The notes under the pieces: generated by a model
Told to the model about the DNA's origin: nothing
Databases searched by the model: none
The model's input: only the letters and a program-made list of their open reading frames with translations
Assembly (NCBI RefSeq): GCF_037975245.1
Contig: NC_092570.1
Location: 3,504,001-3,568,000 of the forward strand
Length of the DNA: 64,000 nucleotides
Reading direction: 5' to 3'
From: Apostichopus japonicus
Taxonomy: Eukaryota; Echinodermata; Holothuroidea; Aspidochirotida; Stichopodidae
Shown here: piece by piece, positions 46,154-57,200 of the stretch
Layout of the letters: each line of letters begins with the position of its first letter
Numbering within the stretch: position 1 is the stretch's first letter
Position numbers and translations under genes: made by a program

Positions 46154-47896
46154 TGAAATGGACCCAAAAGGCTTAAGAAAAGGAGTGGACAGTCAAACGA
46201 ATGACAGAAGACACCAGTAGCTGCGGTTGACGTAATCTATTCTTACAATAAAACAGCCTCTGTAAAACAACATACAGAACAAATCGTAAGATGAGAAAAT
46301 AAAACATAATCAACACTTAAAACACTTAAAAACTTAAAATGATATGAATATGCAGAAACGATATGAATATGCGAATATGACCTCATTAGTATGCAAACAA
46401 TTAATATAAATGCTTCACACTTTCTAGTTTAACTCTCTTCTAAGTTCTAAATATCAACATAACAATTTTCCCTCGGTTCATGTAATATAACTCTCAGAAA
46501 ACATCAGTATCAATGATAACATGCACAGAGTGAAACTGCATGGATCTGTATGAACAGAAAAGAAACTTGATTTACAACATTTACACTAGACCCTTGACAC
46601 GATAACTCACCAGGCTAAAAATAGATACAAGGTTTTGACTTCAGCAAATGGCAAGCATCATAGTTGGTAGATACCCAAGGTAGAGGAGAACTCACACCAA
46701 ACCTGTTTGAATTAAATATATACCAGTTTACACTCTATGTCTCTTTACTGAAAATTATATAGTCTGCGTCCGGTTGAATCCAAAGTCACAACAATAACAA
46801 TAACAAACAGTACAAATCTTACATAACTTTACAAAACTCTGTCAATAAGCATAGTCTTTAATCAAAACATTTAATCAAACAATTAAATAAGTCTTAACAC
46901 CTTGCAATCCCAGTCAACACATATTAACGTATACCGTAGCAGAATTCATACATTGGGAACCAAAACAACACTTTGATATTCCCACTTAATAATACTGAAA
47001 GTGCGCCGCCATTTTGACAAACAAAAATGCCAGGCTTCTATAGCACTTCAACCCACACCTATTACGTAATGGCACATTTACCTATCCTAACATGAGCACT
47101 GTTACAACAAGAATAATCTAATATTACGATCCATCGGAATGATAAATAAACTTAAACATGATATCAATATACGTACATCATTTCTAGGACAATAAATCTT
47201 AAGAATACGATCATCGAAATAAGTGAGGATATGATCATTGAAAGAAAATATACGTTCTCACGAGTCCCGAATTTCTAACGATAACATTCGTGGAACCCCT
47301 ATACCAAGTATATCATTGAAAAGCTACAGACAGCTTCATTGATACAGAGTCATAAGATTCGATCAAGAATTACATATTAACACCAAGATAATAATTAGAT
47401 TTCTTGCGATAAAACGTGACAAATATCAAATCAACACTCACCCTTACAACGGTGACACAAAACTCTTATTCTACATCGATAAATTTGACTTGGTTTCCAC
47501 CACTACTTTCGGCAGTTCTTTTTACGTTAAGCACGGTGATGGAAGCAACAAAGAAAAGCTTTGTAGGCCTTCTCTTCCCTACGCAATCGGCGACCCAATC
47601 ACGAGCGTATTGATATAAAACCTGTTAAACCCTTAAAAATCCAGGTAAATTAACAGAAACAAGAAAACCCTTTGTCAATCTGGACATACTAAAAAGAATA
47701 TAAAGAGATACTGGCCAGAAAACGAGGTAACATTTAACATAAATAACAGCTTAATTGGGACTCAATTAACATCCCGCGCATTCTACTAAACCCACATGTT
47801 TGGACCTCGGAGAAACAGAGACAGGAACGATGACTCACACCTCTGTCACGGGAGTAAGTACCAAAACATTGCCAGGTAGAATTTAACACCACTACA
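46154..47896 (-). repeat. 5' LTR, 1743 bp
   Basis: Partner of 39091-40833, same length and nearly identical. It should carry the element's promoter and poly(A) signal. I could not place the R region boundaries by eye. Confidence 0.95.
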
Positions 47897-47900
47897 CTTC
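47897..47900. repeat. Target-site duplication CTTC, right
   Basis: Partner of 39087-39090. Confidence 0.7.
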
Positions 47901-47979
47901 TAGTTTCTACCAACATGTAAACCTAAACTAATGTGCTTATGTTACTTAGTTGATTTACAACTTTTGTTGATTTTGGTAC

Positions 47980-48642
47980 AATTATAGAATACAGGGCCAT
48001 TCATTAACTCTTCCCAGCATCCGGATGCGCGGATGCGCGGTGTGTCTGTACATGTCCGTACACGTATGTCGCCCTCTAAAATTCCATCACGTATATCATT
48101 TTGACTCCGCATCCGCGCATCCGCGCATCCGCGCATCCGCGCATCCACCCGGGAGTACTAGGAATGGACTTAAATAATTTTCGAAAGTTTCCCCATATAC
48201 CATCACGTATTTCATTTTGACTCCCTCTAATTTCCATCACGTATTTCATTTTATCACGTATTTCATTTTGACTCCGCATCCGCGCATCCACCCCGGGAGT
48301 ACTAGGAATTGACTTAAATAATTTTCGAAAAAGTTTCGACATATACCATCACGTATTTCCAATACTGAAAGTTCCGAATGTACGAAGATATTCCACATCA
48401 ATAGTGTGTCGTTCTTAAAAGGCATCCATACAGGTGTGACGCCCTCTAAAATTCCACCACAGAAGTACTAGCAAAAGACTTAGGAAATTTTTGACTCCGC
48501 ATCCACGCATCCGCGCATCCACTCAAAAAGAAAGAACTGGGACTTTGACATTTTTTAGTCACATACGTACTGGGGAGAGACTGAGCATCCGCGCATCCGG
48601 ATGCTCAGATAGTATCATCGAGTGGCCCTGTATTCTATAATT
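47980..48642. mobile_element. Non-autonomous TIR element (MITE), 663 bp
   Basis: Perfect 20-bp inverted repeats: AATTATAGAATACAGGGCCA at 47980-47999 and its complement at 48623-48642. The similarity continues inside, with GCATCCGGATGCGCGGATG-type segments near both ends. The interior has clusters of GCATCCGC repeats and duplicated blocks containing GGGAGTACTAGGAAT and ATCACGTATTTCATTTT. There is no ORF. It sits 83 bp from the gypsy 5' LTR. A target-site duplication is not clear. Confidence 0.82.
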
Positions 48643-49748
48643 ACTCCTTGATTTTCACACACAGGCTGTCCAAACATACGCAGTACCTTACTGTGTGATG
48701 TAGGCGTAGACTGTACTGCTACATTGAAAGAAAATATTGATTAGAATAGGCCTAGGCTATGTTGGGCGTGCCTGTAAGACTAGCCTAACGAAAAGAGCCA
48801 AGCCAACAACAGACAATTGACAACAACAGATATCATCATAGGGTTGGAATGATTCCATAGTGATTATATCACCTCAAAAATGTAATGAAACAGAAATATT
48901 AGGTCATTCCAAGAATCGCCTGACAACCAGGCTGACCAGGGTGAAGTAACAAGGTCCGGAAGTTGTGGCGTCTACCTGCGATTTGAGCAAGAGAAAGGGA
49001 AAGGCCCGTTTTGCCAAATGAGGGCAGCATTTGTCTAAATTTGGAAGATTGTTGTCTAGTTTTGCTGTTGCTACTAAATTTAAAACTAACTTACGCCGTT
49101 GAAAAAGTTGTACGACCCATGCGATGTTGCCTAGCGGAGAAAGGATTTGACAAAAGTGAAAAGGTTTTCTCCGTCGAATAACTGTCATTATATGATACCA
49201 CGAAGTATCACAGTCTTCTATTTTGCAGAATATAATTGACCACGCGTTCGACATAAGCAATCAAGTAAATTAGCCGAGGCCTAACTTAAACCTATGCAAA
49301 ACATAAGGCTAACGTTAGGCTAGGACTAACCTTTTTGCAGCATAACACAATGCTAGACTAGGAATAGAATGGTCGACAGTTACTTCGCGATGAGAATATA
49401 AAGTTCTTTAACTTCTTTTAAAAGACAAAAATAAGGACAATGGGAACATGAACCCGGAGGACCGACAGACAAACTTGCTAGGCATACCCGGTACCCAGTC
49501 CGGAAATTTGTTAAAATCAGTAACAATACATTGTCTCCATCTTCATTGATATTTTTTATTTGAACTATTCAAAATAAACGAAGGAAAAAGATGTATGTGT
49601 ATTCTTCCGTAACTTCATCATAAATTTGTGATATTCCCTATTATTTGGATGTCTCAAATTGTAAAATTTGGTGAAAATTTGTTACTGTTCCCACCCAAGA
49701 AAGTTTGATATTCAAACCAAGTTTGTTTACCTAAGTTTGTTTACCTAA
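48643..49748. other. Intergenic, likely shared upstream region of two divergent genes
   Basis: Unique sequence lying between the 5' sides of the DED/NB-ARC gene (minus) and centrobin (plus). First non-coding exons and promoters of either gene could lie here, but I cannot identify a TATA box, initiator or splice donor with confidence. The 118-residue minus open frame (49260-48904) shows no known domain. Confidence 0.4.
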
Positions 49749-49996
49749 GGCGGAGTGTATAGCCTAGTGGTTAACGCCGGCGTCTCCCAGTCATGAGATC
49801 CCTGGTTCGATTCTCCGCCGACAGCAATGTGTGTCGTCTGGCAAGGGTGTTGTTCAATAACAACTTCCTGACATGGACGTTAAATGAATGTGTGCCGAGA
49901 GATTGGCTTCGGTCAGCTTGCGAGTCTATAAGCCTCCATGGCTTCTTTCGCGAGTTCCTGCTTGCGGGAAGATCACATATACATACAAGTTACTTA
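49749..49996 (+). mobile_element. tRNA-derived SINE, family B
   Basis: The head has an A box TAGCCTAGTGGTTAACG and a B box GGTTCGATTCTC. The body has GTGTCGTCTGGCAAG, ACATGGACGTTAAAT, TTGGCTTCGGTCAGCTTGCG and TTTCGCGAGTTCCTGCTTGC, also found in the diverged minus-strand copy at 14133-14355. The conservation of the body between distant copies defines the family. It lies about 1.2 kb upstream of the first centrobin coding exon. Confidence 0.85.
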
Positions 49997-51244
49997 GTTT
50001 AAAATGTGTACACTGTAATGTATGGCAAAAGTAATCTCTCCCCACATTATGTGCTTGCATACTTTCGATGCTACAAAACTTGACCTTTGTACTCTTGGGC
50101 AGAAGTAGACCCTGTCACCCCTGTGAAAAATATGGTGCTTGGTCCATATTTTCACAACGGACATCACTATTTAACAATAAGGGGTTGATTGGCGTTGTTT
50201 CTACAGACTTTCCAAGTACCTGTAATCTATAAATAGCCGGGACCTCCTGGAGCGCTGAAAGAGCAATCAAAGAATAGGTTGGATAGGCCTGGCACAAGTG
50301 TGATATCGCTGCCCTAGTTCCGTAAATTTATTGTTTTCTTTTTCAAAATATAAAGTAAATTATCTCCCGATTTTTAATTATTTCAATTTAATGCAATATA
50401 CAAATGCTTTCAGGAATTCTTCAATCATGCAAACAACATCTTCATAAGTCATTAATTCAATGGGGCATTGCACTGTTACTGTTAGGCTTGAAAGGCCATA
50501 GAGTTGCACATTAGTTACAACTTTACATAGATCACTAAATATATCATAAGAAGCCCAGGAGGAACATCACATGTGCTGCTTTTGAAATAGCAATCAGGAT
50601 ATTCATAAGTAGAATATATAAGTACACAGACTTAATCTGTTCATAAGTTAAATGAGTAGTTAAAGTGTTGCTATCTATGTGGTTGAAGGCCTGCATAGCC
50701 TCTACACATCTAGGCGTATGTATGCTATAAGTATAGGCTTAGTTGGGTTTTAGGTTAAAATGCGTAATGAATGGGTGGGTACCTGCAGGACTGACCCAAA
50801 CGGGTACCAGGGAGCATATTTTGGGACCGTTTCCATCACAAGTGATTTCATCAATGGTTTGATTCAAGATCAGATTTACCATATTGTCAAAGCGAGGAAC
50901 AATTTACCTAAAATTGAGATCTTAAAATCTCATCCATCCCTTGAAACATATTTAGTGAGGGGGAGGGGGGTGAATATCAGTATCATTCCCCAGAATTTCT
51001 GAAGAATAATATGGTCACCTTATCCTTGCCACACTGTTTCCTAACCTACAGGCCACAGTAACTAACTGTTAGCTTGGTACCAGCATATTGTCTCAAACTC
51101 AATTATCTGTGAGAACATCCAAAATATTGCTTCCTACTAAGAAGATACGTGTATGAACTATGAATGCTTGCAAACTAGGTTGTTTCCAATAAGAGTTCAC
51201 TTTCATTCATAGTGTATTCTGACGGTAACCTTATCTTGTTTCAG
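49997..51244. other. Upstream/intronic sequence before centrobin exon, no gene seen
   Basis: Ends in a clear acceptor (TTATCTTGTTTCAG at 51244), so at least its right part is an intron and an upstream non-coding exon exists to the left. I could not pick that exon. Confidence 0.45.
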
Positions 51245-51262
51245 CTCAATGCTGTGCTTGTG

Positions 51263-54200
51263 ATGGCAGGCATACCACTGGTAGCTGACAGTGATGCCAT
51301 GAGTGGCATCGAACCTTTGGGTACCATTTCAGAGTCATCAGCTGGTGCAAGCCCTGCTCAGGATGAACGCACAATCTCGGCTCGTAGCAGTGCCAACACA
51401 GCAGAACTGTTAGCATCCACTCTGTTACCTCTAGGTCAGTTGTCTGATACAGAAGTCTCACCACAGTTTGATACTGCCAGACTCATGGGAAGCCTGGCTG
51501 GCGGCGAAGAGGATGAGAAGGCTAGGAGGAATCTGATGTGGCAAAATGAAGATGGCCAAACGGTCTCGTCGATCTTTTCACCTCTCTCAGAGAAACCGGT
51601 CTTTGACGGTAACAGTAAGAGTCTTGCAAGCAGCGATAGATCGACATCCCAACCATCGACGATTAATAAGTCACTACCACAAGGTACGAAACAAACCCAC
51701 CTAGCTGTTCAGTGTGATGGCCGTGTCAGCAACAGTGTTGAAAGGGATAGAGGTTTGCCCGCCTCTCTACTCACCCCGAGGAAACTAGAAAGCTTTCAGC
51801 AGAACAGTCAGCGATCAAAGTCTCTTAATACGATCCGAGGAGAATCATTTGTAGGTAGAGCATCGGAAGCGGACGGTGCAAATCCGATCGTACAAGGCAG
51901 GAGGAGAGATTTTGTCTGTAGTTTTGATCGAAGTGAAGACATCGAGTTACGTCAAGGGGGAACCAATCTGGCAAGAGTCAGAGGCCATGTAGAGTCTGAA
52001 CATGAGATGTTAGTAAGTACTAATAATACAGTATAATTGTAATAAAAACAGTCTCTAGATCATCCCATACTGCCGTGTATTGAAGTTCAGATAGCTACCA
52101 ATATACTTGACAATACCTTCTTGTTCACTCGATCTGTCAAAGTATTTTACAGCAGTCAGCTTTCTTGCAATATATACTGTAATCTACAGAAAGAAAAATT
52201 TAAGATGTGTTTATGACTTGATTGAAAAGGATATGGGTATAGACATCCAACCATAGATAATACCCAAGGAATATAGGATTCATATGACCCCTCATGTGGG
52301 CACAGGGTGACCCTAAAAATCACAAAAAACATTTTCGGCTGAATAAGTGCCTACTTTGGGTGATCATAACCAGGAATATAAAGGAGATACAGTTGAATTG
52401 AGTGCAGATTCATGAATTTTGGCCAAAAGTAAGATAGAATACCAAATTTGAGCTCTCTAGCTGGTACAAAGACTGAATTATGAGCTTTCAAAGTCGGAAA
52501 ATATCACAAAAGTCACTTTTCGCGAATCGCGCACGCACAAAATGGCCGCCTTGACCAAATTTCAACGGGCTATATCTCGAAAACGACATGGAGTATGATT
52601 TAACTTTTTTGTATGTGTTCATTTGGGACATCATTCTTATGAAGTTTCATCAAAATCTGAGAGGGTCACCTGGGGACCACTGGTTGATTTGACATGGAAT
52701 GACCCATATAGTTACCATGTATAATTAAATTCCTTGCAGATGTCACACAGGGATGACTTTTCCAAGGACCGATCACCCCTCACAGATTATGATGGGCATC
52801 GTTTGTCAGCTGATAGTACCCTCACTGAACATCTGTTGAGGTCAGAATTTATGGTTTTTATGTACCTTTTTAATGTGTAAGATCCATTCTTTGCAAGATT
52901 TCTTTTTTTTTCCCAAATAAAATCATGGTCAATGCACTAGACCCGACCATCATGTCAATCATGTAAAAGTTCAATTGTATTAAAGGGAGAGTGTATCAGT
53001 GTGTTGGAAGTTTTGGGTGATGTGTATTTTTAATAGATTGTACATACAGTAGTGCCTTCTGCTTCATGCACTCTAACGTTTTTAATTTAGAATAAGACTT
53101 TTAAGCTAGACATTTTTTATCCCTAGCAGGATCTGCATTCAGAGGCCTCTGAAAGCAGATTCTGCTAGGACAGAAATGTCAGGCCCTCTTACTTTGACAT
53201 ATTTACCTACGCAGTAGATGAGCAGTTTGCTAGCAGTTTTCCTTTATTCACTTTAAAATTCTGTTACTTTCATAGAGATGGTTTCCTTCAACAGACCACA
53301 TATTTAAATGCCTCAAGAAGCACAGCTAGAAGCCCTTAGTACACAATGACACTCGCTCCAATTGGAACCACCTCTTCCAAAATATCGTGAATTCGAATGC
53401 CACAATGAATACAGTCAAACTACTTCATTTTATTGATGACCAAAAAGAAAGAAATAAGTAAATAAATAAAGCATACTGTAGCTGTTTAAGTGATGCTATA
53501 AATATGCTAAATATTAAGTAATGCACACTACTGTTCCATGTTCAACTATTCCACCGTCGCCCTCAATTCCACCCCCCACCCCTCCACCCATCACGCTAAT
53601 CCCTTCTCGAGACCATTTTTGTTAGAAAACTCTTTCTTCAATCTCTGAGAATAGTTTGGATGGTCAGATGCTCCAGGAGAGACTTAGCAAATGTGACGCA
53701 ATATTTGGCTTCCTCAAAATGAGAGACCGAATCGATGTCTTTGAATAAGTGATCATATGGCGTCTGTCATATGTCTTGGGTTTATTTCTACAGAGGGATT
53801 ACTCCAATGATGGAAGACACGTCGCCGTACAGTTTACCCTTCGACAGTGGTCTGGCTTCAAATATTCAATCTCTTCAAGGGGGCATGCAATCCCACGTTG
53901 CTAGTTTCCAGTCTGAGAGCTATATACTGCAGGAGGCCTTGGAGAAAGAAAAGTATCGTCGTAAAGTAAGCACGGAGCCTGGAATCTTCCGATGATTATA
54001 TAATGCTTTAAAATCTATCAAGCGGTCGCTGAAAATGTTTTCATTCTCAGGATTTCGGACCGGGAACTAATCAAGGAACAAATACACCTCCCAGTGAATA
54101 ATTTAGTGTTTAAATTTTGTGTCTAGCATTTTTGAGGCTCTGAAGTTGTCATTCTCTCATTGAATACTACAGTTCCTGTGTAGACAACTGTTATACTGTA

Positions 54201-57200
54201 AAACTAATACACTTGTATGGCAGCTTGACCATTCTGTATAGCATTGTGGGATGCTATACCGGATAAGTTATAAAATAAATAAATAAAATTAGTACTTATA
54301 TAGCGCGTTCATCAGCAACGCTGCTCGAAGCGCTTTACAGGAATTGAAAACAATTAATATACAGGAGACATTTAAAATACAGGAAACATTCAAAAGTAAA
54401 TAGTACAAAAATATTGCCTCAAAGGTATACACCATCAAACCTATAATAGGATAGAAAAATACATTAAAGCTATGGTGATACAAAAATATTGTACAGTTCA
54501 AACATCAAAGGCAATTCTAAAGTAATATGTTTTCAGCGAGTTATGACCCGCATCTCTAAAACATACAAAACTTGTAGGTCTTTAGATGCTGCATTGATTA
54601 GACCTCTAATGTATTGTTTTTGTATTCAATAGCACAGGTGATTAATGTATTCTGATACCCATAAGTAAAGTTGATTATTTGTATCATGTTGCCTATATTC
54701 TTGAGACGCTTGTCTTCATATTTATATGTTTCAACTCATGAGATGTTTTATATATCTATCAAATTGATGTCCAAATAGTTTCTCATAATCCTAACTAGCT
54801 TCTGCTTATGTAGTTAGAAGAGGGGTCCATTTTCTTTAAGAATTGAGTAACTGTTATGTTATTTAAATTGTAGCAATTTGTTATCGTCTACACAATGCAT
54901 GTGTGTCAAGGCTATTTTCTCTCTGTTTTGTTGTTAGATTTGCCCTTACAAGTTCAGATCTATTAGAATTAATACAGTTTGGTTGGTTGGTTCACACAAG
55001 TGTGGCATCGTTTAACACACCATGTCAAAAGGAAAACCTACAGGAAAGTTGACTCAATATCAAACATTGGAGATTATCTCTACAGACCAGCATTGTCAAC
55101 AGTGTTAAACTGCAGAGCACAAAGGATGATGTCCCACACAACTTTGATAGGGATATGCTACAGTCTCCCCCCCACTTGCCTCCCCTCCCCCAGCATTCAA
55201 ATAATCAACATGGCACCAAAGTAGACATTTGTCAAGTTTTTTGTAAACTACCAGCATTGAACAATGTGTCGTGTACAGTATGCATAATGATTAGATTGTC
55301 ACTTTCTCTCTTTTTTTCTTTCTTTTTGCTGTGATTGTTATATAAAGCACTGTGAGCTACAAATAAAGGAGCTTCAGTCTAAACTACTGGAGAATCAGCA
55401 GCTATTGGCGGTCGCTGAAGCCACAAGGAGGAAGAAGGATTCCATGATAGCTCAAGTGGAAAAGGTTGGTTTTTGGTTTTAAGTTGTGTACGAGTCGTAT
55501 TTAATGTGGCTTGTTGCTATTTTAAACGTAAACAATATTAAATGATGTTACCCCACTGAAGATCCATCCATTGTATGATTCCTCTTGCATTTGCCATTAA
55601 ATGTATTTCTCAGTATAAATGCCATGAGATGATCGTCTTTGAAAAATAAAGGGGGGGAAAAATTGAATAAATTTGTTTGTCAATGACTTCATTGTTTGTC
55701 AATTAGTAAATGAGTGGAGTAAAATGAGGCTCTCCAATCATGCCCAAAAGTCTGGCTCTGTTTTTTTTTATTTATTCTTTTTATTTAATTTAAATCTATA
55801 TTTCTAAATTTTCTGTGTTCGATTCAAATGCCATTTTAATAGCCCTTTCACATAAGGTGTATTTCTTTAGTTTTGTCTGCTCCATTGTTGTTCTTGTGTT
55901 TTTTCTGCAGAATTTTAGCAAAATTATGTCTGATTGGAAATCTAAAGATAAGGAAAAGCTGGAAACATTGGACCGTCTGAAGAGAGAATGTGAAAAACAC
56001 GAACATGTGAGTATTGAATCATGTCACAAGATATGTTTGGTGAGAGTGTTTGTTTGTTTTATGTGCAGCGGTAGTTTGTAAATTGTAATACAAGGCTTTG
56101 TAGTTGGTCTGTACTACACAAAACATTTGTGCTGTTTACTGGCCAGTTGTTCTCACAGGGCAATTCTGAGCTGAGCTACACTCATCCTGAGCAACATCTT
56201 CAGCACTTACTGAAAATACTTCACATTGTGGAACTAAATTTGCAAAACTTTGTCAAACAGTTTTTGGTTTTGATCAACTTTTTTCAGCTCCTTTTTATAA
56301 CCATTAGTGATAATGGTTTCCTTTTTCTTCCTTTTTTTCCTTTTCTTTTTGGTTTTGTTTTTATCGATATTTTGCAAATTTTCACAGATTGCTAGGATGA
56401 GAGAACAAGAGCTGGAGGTCAGAGAGAAAGAAAACAGAGAACTGAGATTATCGCAAGAGACGTTACAATCTGAGGTGAGTCACCTTGAGTCGCTAGGTTG
56501 CATTGCATAATGTACGTACACTAACTAGTAAACATGACTCAATAGTGACTCAAGATTCAAACAACCTTGAGACTACTTTGCAGAAGTTTTGTAGCCCCAG
56601 ATATGACTCTATACTATAAATATATATCATGTATATATATTAATGTATATATATATTCATATATATATATATAGATAGATATATATAATGTACATATATA
56701 TACATACATAAATACACGCAAACATATACACATCTATCTATATATTATATTATATATATATTTATATGTATTTATGTATATATATATATTTAATTATAAA
56801 TATAAACAATATCTAGGCAGTTCCCTACTCAGTAATGCTTTCTGCAGTTCTGAACAATATTTAAAAATTTTGAGACCCCTATTATGTATCATTCATGGAC
56901 GATACTTTTTACCTTGTGTGACCGGGCCTGACATGCTAGAATTGCAACCTCTATCTTATATTCAGTTGAGTTTGTTTATTATACTGGAAGATAATAACAG
57001 TGTTATGATTATTCCTTCAATCTCTAATGTAGAAAATTGCCCGCTCTTAGCTGTTGACATATTTCTCCTACTTTTTGTTTTGTTTGGTCATTTTGAAAAT
57101 GCCCAGCTTAATCAAGTGAAAGACGAATCGTCATCTCACGTCGAGGATATGAAACAACAGATGGCGCTGTCCATCCAGCAGATGGAGCACGCAGTGGAGG

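Larger units (their letters stand above)
39091..47896 (-). mobile_element. Complete Ty3/gypsy LTR retrotransposon, 8806 bp
   Basis: Full structure on the minus strand: 5' LTR 46154-47896, primer-binding site, gag 45907-44924, pol to 41010, polypurine tract and 3' LTR 39091-40833. It is flanked by CTTC duplications. The LTRs are the same length (1743 bp), begin TGTAGTGG and end CCATTTCA on the coding strand. By eye they differ at one base (40746 A, 47809 G). The ORFs show no premature stop, so it could be an active copy or a very recent insertion. It lies immediately upstream of the DED/NB-ARC coding exons. Confidence 0.95.

Noticed and set aside
48904-49260. 118-codon minus-strand open frame upstream of centrobin
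   Set aside because: No recognised domain. It could be part of a 5' exon of the divergent gene, but nothing in the sequence decides that.
49749-49825. Functional tRNA gene on the plus strand
   Set aside because: The tRNA-like head continues into a body shared with 14133-14355, so it is a SINE.
52250-52725. Transposon in centrobin intron 1
   Set aside because: The texture is repeat-like, but no terminal repeats, target duplication or second copy could be shown.
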